From: an uncultured Odoribacter sp.
GTDB taxonomy: Bacteria; Bacteroidota; Bacteroidia; Bacteroidales; Marinifilaceae
NCBI GenBank assembly: GCA_900548135.1
Contig: URJC01000003.1
Span: 1 to 23,457 of the forward strand
DNA length: 23,457 nt
Direction: 5' to 3'
Shown piece after piece: positions 18,100 through 23,457 of the stretch. Below the pieces are notes generated by a model, which worked only from the letters and a program-made list of their open reading frames with translations, had not been told where the DNA came from and did not search any database. Every line of letters begins with the position of its first letter. Positions within the stretch are counted from its first letter, which is position 1. The position numbers were made by a program, and so were the translations under genes.

Positions 18100-18855
18100 A
18101 TGCAGATAAAAGTCGACAACATCTCATTCAGCTATGCCGGTTTCAAAGCCTTGAAGCATATTTCTTTCGAAGCAGGGTCAGGAGATATGCTGGCTATTAT
18201 CGGACAAAATGGTTCAGGTAAAAGTACTCTGCTGAAATGTCTCAATCGCATTTTAAAAATCAACGAGGGAATCATCTACATAGGAAATACCCCGCTCAAA
18301 GAATTTTCACCAGCTAAATTATCGCGTACCCTAGCCTATATTCCCCAATCCGAAGAAATCGTCAGTGGTATCAGTGTATTTGACACCGTATTATTGGGTC
18401 GGAAACCTTATATCCACAATACCCCCACGGCAGCTGATATGGAACTGGTCGTTCAGTTACTCACCCGCCTGGACCTGGAAACGGTAGCCATGCGTAACCT
18501 CAACACCCTAAGCGGAGGACAGCAACAACGGGTTTATATAGCCCGTGCCTTAGCTCAACAACCCTCCATCCTATTATTGGATGAACCTATTGCCAACCTG
18601 GACATCAATCACCAGATGAAAGTGATGAAACTCCTGCAACAACTGGCGCAGGAAGGCATGACCATCATCATTACCATCCACGATATCAATATGGCTGCCC
18701 GTTTTTGTAACAAAGCCCTGATGCTGAAACAAGGCAAAGTATTTGCCTCAGGCCTTCAATCGGTCTATACCCCTGAAAACATTGAAAACCTATATGATAT
18801 TCAGGTAGAAGTCCTGCAACATAAAAATGGTATATGTATCATTCCACAACTATAA
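18100..18855 (+). CDS. FecE/BtuD-type ABC transporter ATP-binding protein
   Basis: This 251-residue cytoplasmic ATPase powers the importer. Walker A GQNGSGKST at 35-43, Q-loop Gln83, signature LSGGQ at 137-141, Walker B ILLLDE at 157-162, switch His194 in TIHDINMA. All catalytic residues are present. Family features of metal-chelate importers include the RTLAYIPQ stretch and the C-terminal region ending CIIPQL. It belongs to the operon with receptor, binding protein and permease. A 132-nt gap separates it from the TsaA-FmdE gene, in which I see no terminator. Confidence 0.95.
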   Translation: MQIKVDNISFSYAGFKALKHISFEAGSGDMLAIIGQNGSGKSTLLKCLNRILKINEGIIYIGNTPLKEFSPAKLSRTLAYIPQSEEIVSGISVFDTVLLGRKPYIHNTPTAADMELVVQLLTRLDLETVAMRNLNTLSGGQQQRVYIARALAQQPSILLLDEPIANLDINHQMKVMKLLQQLAQEGMTIIITIHDINMAARFCNKALMLKQGKVFASGLQSVYTPENIENLYDIQVEVLQHKNGICIIPQL

Positions 18856-18987
18856 ACGACAAATTTATTCCGCTGTTCAACCGATCATTTCAGCCATTTT
18901 CCAAGAAACAAGCCAAGATAACCCAAGTTTTTATTTCAACTTATTATGATATACCATTTATTCTTTAACCCTTTATCCTATTTTATT

Positions 18988-19851
18988 ATGATTGTATTAG
19001 AACCCATTGGTTACGTCCACAATAACTGTACCACCAGCCAGGCTCCCGAATTTATCAAGCAGGAAATCTCAGAAATAGAAATATTACCTGCATACGCAGA
19101 AGGATTAACCGGTATTGAACAAAGCGAATTTTTAGACCTGATATTTTCATTTCATCAGGAAAAACGCACAGAACTGCTCACCCGGATACGCAGCGGTGAA
19201 ACCAAAGGCATATTTGCTTCCCGCTCCCCAAAACGCCCGAACCACCTGGGCGTTACTACAGTAAAACTGATAAAAAGGGAAAACAATAAACTTTATGTTG
19301 AAGGAGCTGACGCACTAAACAGCTCTCCTGTTTTGGATATTAAATATTGCGACACATCTGTCCTGGATCAATACAACATACACGAAGCCATCCAAATCGA
19401 TTCCCCCCGCATAGATATCATCCGTCATATCCTGACCAATGATACCCAGGCATTACTTTTAAAAGCAGCACAATTACATGGCCATATATGTCCGGGTCTG
19501 GCATTAGGAGTCATGAGTACAACTCCGGTAATGCAGCAAATACATAGTCGTCAGGAAAACCCAGAAGACTACACCTTAATAGCTGAAATGCAGAATTGTC
19601 CGGTCGACGGGGCCTTGTTTATTACAGGTTGTACTCCCGGTACCCACCGTTTTGTCCAGGGGGAACATCCTGAAAAGATGTGCTTCTATCTAAAAAATAA
19701 AGATGGGAAAGGCTGGAAAGTCACCTTAAAGGAATTCAGCCGGGCATACATGCACCAACATCTCCCCACCAACCTCTCCGCAGCCAAACGAGGACTGGCA
19801 ACACTAAAACTAGACCCGGCAAAACTGTTCCTAATCGAAGAACTCAATTGA
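18988..19851 (+). CDS. Fusion of TsaA/TrmO-like (SAM-binding) and FmdE domains
   Basis: A 287-residue protein with two recognisable parts. Residues 1 to about 122 match the TsaA/TrmO (UPF0066) fold: EPIGYV near the start, GIFASRSPKRPNHLG at 74-88 and SSPVLDIKYC at 112-121, the S-adenosylmethionine-binding blocks of that family. Residues about 155-250 match FmdE, the subunit E-like domain of formylmethanofuran dehydrogenase clusters: HGHICPG at 164-170, a Cys at 204, and ITGCTPG around Cys215, which are likely metal ligands. The C-terminal 35 residues match nothing I know. The ATG at 18988 is preferred to the in-frame ATG at 18946 because TsaA proteins begin just before the PIG block. It follows the uptake ATPase, suggesting a role in handling the imported metal or chelate. 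Role unknown; alternatives include a tRNA-modifying TrmO. Confidence 0.85.
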   Translation: MIVLEPIGYVHNNCTTSQAPEFIKQEISEIEILPAYAEGLTGIEQSEFLDLIFSFHQEKRTELLTRIRSGETKGIFASRSPKRPNHLGVTTVKLIKRENNKLYVEGADALNSSPVLDIKYCDTSVLDQYNIHEAIQIDSPRIDIIRHILTNDTQALLLKAAQLHGHICPGLALGVMSTTPVMQQIHSRQENPEDYTLIAEMQNCPVDGALFITGCTPGTHRFVQGEHPEKMCFYLKNKDGKGWKVTLKEFSRAYMHQHLPTNLSAAKRGLATLKLDPAKLFLIEELN

Positions 19852-19895
19852 ATCAAAAATAATCTCCGATTCAATTTTGATGATTATTATTTTTG
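19846..19895 (+). terminator. Possible terminator after the uptake operon
   Basis: Two overlapping inverted repeats follow the stop. AATTGAATC (19846-19854) pairs with GATTCAATT (19868-19876), and alternatively CAAAAATAAT (19854-19863) pairs with ATTATTTTTG (19886-19895). Both are AT-rich and run into T stretches. Confidence 0.45.
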
Positions 19896-19917
19896 GCTCC
19901 AGAGTCAGGGGCAGTGG

Positions 19918-19953
19918 AAAAAGAAAAAACCTCCGGAATTACTTTCGGAAGTT
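19918..19953 (-). terminator. Intrinsic terminator of the SRP RNA/tRNA-Thr transcript
   Basis: On the minus strand AACTTCCG (19953-19946) pairs with CGGAGGTT (19935-19928) with one G-U pair, followed by TTTTCTTTTT. It lies 11 nt after the 3' end of tRNA-Thr(TGT). Confidence 0.75.
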
Positions 19954-19963
19954 TTACTTTCTG

Positions 19964-20033
19964 AGCCTCTTGTCGGATTCGAACCAACCCGAGATTACAA
20001 ATCACGTGCTCTGGCCAGCTGAGCTAAAGAGGC
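19964..20033 (-). tRNA. tRNA-Thr, anticodon TGT, with a very short variable region
   Basis: A 70-nt cloverleaf on the minus strand. The acceptor arm GCCTCTT/AAGAGGC is perfect, discriminator T as in the other tRNA-Thr here. D arm GCTC/GAGC. The anticodon arm CGTGA-TTTGTAA-TCTCG has one T-T mismatch, anticodon TGT. T arm GTTGG TTCGAAT CCGAC. Only one base remains between the anticodon and T stems, where four or five are normal. It is downstream of the SRP RNA and upstream of a terminator. Confidence 0.85.
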
Positions 20034-20047
20034 AAATCCCTGAAAAA

Positions 20048-20146
20048 CGGGTAAGCTGACTATGTCGCACCGCTACAACCACATACCCTTGCTGCCTTCC
20101 GACCCTGGGGGGATTCTGCAGGAGCTGGTCGCATAGGACTTACCCG
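20048..20146 (-). ncRNA. ffs: Small bacterial signal recognition particle RNA (4.5S type)
   Basis: The minus strand contains the conserved apical domain GGTCGGAAGGCAGCAAGGGTA (reading through 20105-20085) with the GGAA tetraloop and the asymmetric loop that bind Ffh. The terminal helix is closed by CTTACCCG (20139-20146) pairing perfectly with CGGGTAAG (20048-20055). At about 99 nt it is the small Alu-less form. A promoter (20151-20181) places the start at its 5' end. The RNA pairs with Ffh to target membrane proteins. Confidence 0.96.
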
Positions 20147-20150
20147 GGCA

Positions 20151-20181
20151 CAAAGGTACAAAAAATCATATTGCTACCAAA
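20151..20181 (-). promoter_or_regulatory. Promoter of the SRP RNA/tRNA-Thr transcript
   Basis: On the minus strand TTTG (20181-20178), a spacer of exactly 19 nt, then TACCTTTG (20158-20151). A full match to the Bacteroidetes consensus, identical in its -7 box to the promoter at 2009-2039. The 5' end of the SRP RNA follows about 5 nt later. Confidence 0.8.
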
Positions 20182-20445
20182 CATTTATTCCTTTTTTTAT
20201 CCAAAAAGATTTCACTTTTTACATAACAAATTCATTATCAAACAATAAAACATTAAAATCAGAATACATATAAACCACAGATTTACTATTTTTCACCTGA
20301 ATGTATCCTCATCATTCCTCTCCAAAACCAACACACGCCCCGAATAAGTTAAAAATCATCTAAAATGCAACTTCCCAGCCCCATTTTCGATATAAATAGT
20401 AGGTTTAATTTATTAAAACCACCCAAAAATTAACACAACAACAAT

Positions 20446-21183
20446 ATGTATACCAATATAGACAATATCAAACAACCCGAAAAAGGACTATCCGAACTTT
20501 TATTACATCTCAATATTCCGCTTACTTCCTATAATGAATTTGCCCATCATATATTCCGGGCATTAGAGACTATTGGCAAATACAGCCATCACGATAGGGT
20601 ACATATCACAGAAATACATCAGAACATGACGTTTTCTGTCCAACACGAATGGTGCGCGCAACAAATTGAAGCTATCCCGCAAAAATGGAAACATGCCCCT
20701 ATTATCCATTTTCCGGACTGGGAAAACCAATTAAACACTCAAAATTATATTATCATCCGTGACAGCCAGGACATTGAACCAGATCTCCACACCTTCCTGG
20801 CCGACCAGAATTGCCAACAAATGCTTCTGCTCCCCTTGTTTGAGTCCGGTACACAATTGGCTTTCCTGGTTTTCATGCAATGTAAACATATTCACAACTG
20901 GCAACCCGAAGAAATTGATATGTTGGCTGATTTCTCATCCGTAATTGCTATACAACTCAACAACTACCAGATACTCCGCCGGTTATTACACAAATTGAAA
21001 AGATACAGACAAGAAAAAGAGCCGGTAAAAATGTTGTACCACCATTTGAAACATCTGCAAACAGAAATATTGCCGGCTTGGGATAAAATAAAAAAAACAA
21101 ATCCCGAATCAGCTGAAATTTCACAATTAGACCAACATCTGGTCACTTTGGACCAACTATGCCACACCCTGTCTGAAAAATAA
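20446..21183 (+). CDS. GAF-domain protein, probable sensory partner of the adjacent kinase
   Basis: A 245-residue soluble protein with no signal peptide. Residues about 25-170 resemble the GAF domains found in Bacteroidetes sensor kinases: HDRVHITEIHQNMTFSVQHEWC near 54-75, then LLLPLFESGTQLAFLVFMQ near 126-144 and a closing helix DMLADFSSVIAIQL. The last 70 residues form charged, leucine-rich helices that may be a coiled coil. There is no kinase or output domain. It ends 7 nt before the receiver-kinase gene on the same strand, so the two are almost surely co-expressed and probably interact. The 264-nt spacer before the gene is AT-rich and shows no strong promoter. The bound ligand is unknown. 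Confidence 0.75.
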   Translation: MYTNIDNIKQPEKGLSELLLHLNIPLTSYNEFAHHIFRALETIGKYSHHDRVHITEIHQNMTFSVQHEWCAQQIEAIPQKWKHAPIIHFPDWENQLNTQNYIIIRDSQDIEPDLHTFLADQNCQQMLLLPLFESGTQLAFLVFMQCKHIHNWQPEEIDMLADFSSVIAIQLNNYQILRRLLHKLKRYRQEKEPVKMLYHHLKHLQTEILPAWDKIKKTNPESAEISQLDQHLVTLDQLCHTLSEK

Positions 21184-21190
21184 TCTTTTT

Positions 21191-22318
21191 ATGCCTATAG
21201 ATAACAGTAAATATACGCTCTTACTTATTATGTCTTCCTTCTCCGACCCGGAAGCTATTTCAGCATTACTCCAAGATGCAAATTTCCACGTGCAAGAAGC
21301 GACCGACCTGGAAGTAGCCTTACAACTCATACAAATGACGCCTCCAGACCTGATTTTATTGGATATTGACCAAGCTATTCCGGAAACCACTTCCATCATA
21401 CGGAAACTAAAAAATAGTACACCTTCCGCCACCATCCCGGTTTTATTCATCGTCTCCATCTCAAACGAAAGCTATATCCCGGAATGCCTGACGTATGACA
21501 ATGTTGATTTTGTAACTAAACCTTACCGGCCGGAAGAACTCATTATCCGGATCCAGCATCAACTACTGCTCTTACGGGCAGAACGGACTATCCGTAAACA
21601 AAATGAAAAATTAAAAAAGACGCTGGAAGCACGCGATAAATTATATTCAGTCATTGCACATGACCTGAGAGCTCCTATCGGAACCATAAAAATGATTAAT
21701 TCATCTTTGGAAAACCAGAAATCAAAAATTAAAGATCCCGACATCCGAAAATTATTTGAAATGATTAATACAACAACCGAAGAAGCTTTTAATCTGCTAG
21801 AAAATCTGTTGCGCTGGACCCGCAATCAAAATGGAAAAACCAAGCTTTATGCAACCCACTTCAATCTTGGTAAGGTAATTAAACAAGTAGTTACTCTTTT
21901 CACAACCATTGCGGCAGCCAAAGAAATCACCATCAACAACCATGCCTGTGAAAAAATGACCGTCTATGCCGATGAAGATATGGTAAAAACGGTGCTCCGC
22001 AACCTGCTTTCAAATGCTATAAAATTTACTTATCCCGGAGGACAAATTGATATTACCTTATCCCCCTTGCCAGGATATGTACTTACCAGTGTCAAAGATA
22101 ATGGGAAAGGTATTGCCAAAGACATGCAAGCTAAGCTATTAAAAACCAATGAATACGTAACGACCTATGGCACCCGGAATGAAAAAGGAAGTGGACTGGG
22201 TCTCATCTTAAGTCAGGAATTCATTAAAATGAACAAAGGAAAATTCTGGTTTTCTTCCCAAGAAGGTGTGGGAACTACTTTTTTCTTCACCCTCCCTCAT
22301 ACTCCACTGTCCTCTTAG
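21191..22318 (+). CDS. Receiver-histidine kinase with an atypical receiver domain
   Basis: A 375-residue cytoplasmic signalling protein. The receiver (about 8-125) has the phospho-acceptor Asp58 (LILLDID), a Ser89 at the switch position and Lys110 (FVTKPY), but the N-terminal acidic pair that binds magnesium is missing: the usual VDD is IMSS at 13-16. A helical linker leads to the HisKA domain with His157 (IAHDLRAPIG). The HATPase domain has N-box NLLSNAIKFT (271-280), G1 DNGKGI (303-308) and G2 GSGLGL (333-338), all intact. No membrane segment. It follows the GAF gene by 7 nt and converges on the exonuclease gene with a 4-nt overlap at the stops. Targets unknown; no separate response regulator lies nearby. 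Confidence 0.92.
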   Translation: MPIDNSKYTLLLIMSSFSDPEAISALLQDANFHVQEATDLEVALQLIQMTPPDLILLDIDQAIPETTSIIRKLKNSTPSATIPVLFIVSISNESYIPECLTYDNVDFVTKPYRPEELIIRIQHQLLLLRAERTIRKQNEKLKKTLEARDKLYSVIAHDLRAPIGTIKMINSSLENQKSKIKDPDIRKLFEMINTTTEEAFNLLENLLRWTRNQNGKTKLYATHFNLGKVIKQVVTLFTTIAAAKEITINNHACEKMTVYADEDMVKTVLRNLLSNAIKFTYPGGQIDITLSPLPGYVLTSVKDNGKGIAKDMQAKLLKTNEYVTTYGTRNEKGSGLGLILSQEFIKMNKGKFWFSSQEGVGTTFFFTLPHTPLSS

Positions 22319-22911
22319 GCTTCTGAAGACAATCTCTCATACATTTTCAGAGCACCCCAGGCATCTGTTGCAGCATAGCGGATTTGTGCCTCTGTCAGTA
22401 CCAGTGCTTCCCAATTTGAAACACGTTGTTTCTTAGAAATTCTCACCCCGAAAATAATGGCCATCAACTTGGAAAAAGATTTATCTTCTATCCCAAACCG
22501 AGCTGCATACTCTTGCATATCAACAAACGAAGCAGGGGTGAACTCGCCGGATTTCCGCAAATTCCGAAGATCATCACGTATTCCAACCCCAATCTTCACC
22601 ACAACAGGATCAGACAATAAATCCCGCAACTCTTTCCCAAAACCACATTTATTCAACCGGAACAAATACACCTGATCCCGGGTCGCCAATTGCAGTAACC
22701 CCACCTTATACCTCTCCCCTTTATGAAAAGCCGGGCGGGTTTCTGTATCAAATCCCACAAAAGAATTTTCCCTCAAAAAACGGGCTGCCTGAGCCGCATG
22801 CTCAGGATCTTCAATCACTATAACCTCCCCCGTAAATACAAACAACGGCAATCGATCTATCTCTTCCTTATTAATATTTTTCTTCAAATCTGTTACCATC
22901 TCATCAACCAT
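22315..22911 (-). CDS. 3'-5' exonuclease of the RNase D-like DEDDy family
   Basis: A 198-residue cytoplasmic nuclease domain. The DEDDy residues are visible: Asp55 and Glu57 (GFDTET), Asp114 (GIRDDLRNL) and the YAATD motif with Tyr179 and Asp183. It lacks HRDC domains, so it is a stand-alone exonuclease domain, not full RNase D. Its ATG overlaps the end of the DUF5063 gene, implying translational coupling. The two genes sit together in other Bacteroidetes as I recall. Whether it acts on RNA or DNA is not known. The stop overlaps the convergent kinase gene by 4 nt. Confidence 0.9.
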   Translation of the reverse strand: MVDEMVTDLKKNINKEEIDRLPLFVFTGEVIVIEDPEHAAQAARFLRENSFVGFDTETRPAFHKGERYKVGLLQLATRDQVYLFRLNKCGFGKELRDLLSDPVVVKIGVGIRDDLRNLRKSGEFTPASFVDMQEYAARFGIEDKSFSKLMAIIFGVRISKKQRVSNWEALVLTEAQIRYAATDAWGALKMYERLSSEA

Positions 22912-23453
22912 TACGCTTCCTCATCTTTCAGCTCATACACCACGTGATGGATTGCCCGGAGCACTCCCGCACAAGCTTTTCCCCAATATAACTCAAAATT
23001 ATCATTCAATTGCCACAAAGCCTCACCAATGACTTCCGGAATTCCACAACGAAAAGAAGAAATAAAATTTTTCAAATCCTGGTAAATATCACATACCTTT
23101 TCAGCTATCGAATGGACAACTGGAGCCTCGCTATACTGCATATCCTCATCAAAGACTTCCAGGTATTCATCGTGTTCACCCAACAATTGATGGAGCACCC
23201 CAAACAAATAATTATATTGGTCCTCTGTAACGACATCCTCTGTCAAACCGTTCTCTTCCGGCTCACTTTCAGGCAATAAAGCCCCTTTCAGATAAATCAA
23301 AGGAATAAACTTTTGCAATCGTTGCATGAAATCTTTCTTTTTCATCTGCGGAGTCGTCTCCACAAAATCACAAAATTCTTTTGCAACAGCAACAAACTCT
23401 ATCACTTCCTTACTATAACCTACATGTTGAAAATCTTCCATTTTCTTATTCAT
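22911..23453 (-). CDS. DUF5063 domain-containing protein
   Basis: A 180-residue acidic, largely helical cytoplasmic protein without signal or membrane segments. The sequence fits the DUF5063 family of Bacteroidetes, function unknown. Visible blocks are FIPLIYLKGALLPE near 49-62, VTEDQYNYLFGVLHQLLGEHDEYLEVF in the middle, and GKACAGVLRAIHHVV near the end. The start at 23453 is used; a second ATG four codons in is equally possible. It is translated just ahead of, and overlapping, the exonuclease gene, so a shared role in nucleic-acid turnover is plausible but unproven. Confidence 0.8.
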   Translation of the reverse strand: MNKKMEDFQHVGYSKEVIEFVAVAKEFCDFVETTPQMKKKDFMQRLQKFIPLIYLKGALLPESEPEENGLTEDVVTEDQYNYLFGVLHQLLGEHDEYLEVFDEDMQYSEAPVVHSIAEKVCDIYQDLKNFISSFRCGIPEVIGEALWQLNDNFELYWGKACAGVLRAIHHVVYELKDEEA

Positions 23454-23457
23454 CCAT

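Noticed and set aside
18946..18987. Upstream ATG extending the TsaA-FmdE protein by 14 residues
   Set aside because: The extension (MIYHLFFNPLSYFI) is not part of the TsaA fold; the family starts just before the PIG block, so 18988 is preferred.

Overview
The window reads as a chromosomal segment of a gut-type Bacteroidales bacterium. Three promoters fit the Bacteroidetes sigma consensus (TTTG or ATTG, a 19-nt spacer, then TAnnTTTG). There are also a TonB-dependent receptor with a FecCD-type importer, a DUF5063 protein paired with a DEDDy exonuclease, and a small SRP RNA next to a tRNA. Moderate GC and frequent CCGG-type codons would suit the Odoribacter/Butyricimonas group, but that placement is a guess. 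The + strand is poor in G throughout, and most genes lie on the minus strand.

Layout. 1-2312 holds the 5' part of tex, a short-chain dehydrogenase and a tRNA-Thr(GGT)/tRNA-Glu(CTC) pair, all on the minus strand. 2313-4336 is a three-module exported esterase gene (SGNH, alpha/beta hydrolase, SGNH) whose first module is broken. It ends at a strong hairpin shared with the convergent crcB. 4379-13078 (minus) is a complete urease locus: ureA-ureB-ureC-ureE-ureF-ureG-ureD, a Yut-type urea channel, an MFS transporter and the fluoride channel gene crcB. 13079-13785 is a 707-bp divergent intergenic region. 13786-19851 (plus) is a metal-chelate or cofactor uptake operon: TonB receptor, frameshifted class III binding protein, FecCD permease, FecE-type ATPase, and a fusion of a TsaA/TrmO-like SAM-binding domain to an FmdE domain. 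19918-20181 (minus) is a promoter, SRP RNA, tRNA-Thr(TGU) and terminator. 20446-22318 (plus) encodes a GAF protein and a receiver-histidine kinase. The end (minus) holds DUF5063 and a 3'-5' exonuclease.

How the genes work together. Urea enters through the channel. Nickel urease (UreABC) hydrolyses it to ammonia and CO2, with UreDEFG inserting nickel. The uptake operon diverges from the urease operon. Nickel or nickel-chelate import for urease is the most attractive reading, but substrate cannot be read from sequence; cobalamin, haem, iron-siderophore or oxyanion import remain possible. Fluoride inhibits urease, so crcB at the tail of the cluster may not be accidental.

Most worth a second look: the TsaA-FmdE fusion and its uptake operon next to urease; the Helicobacter-like C-terminal tail on a free-standing UreB; a 125-bp element with 22-nt inverted ends between ureC and ureE; two frame disruptions (binding protein, esterase), each explained by one missing C; and a terminator hairpin abutting the tex start codon.
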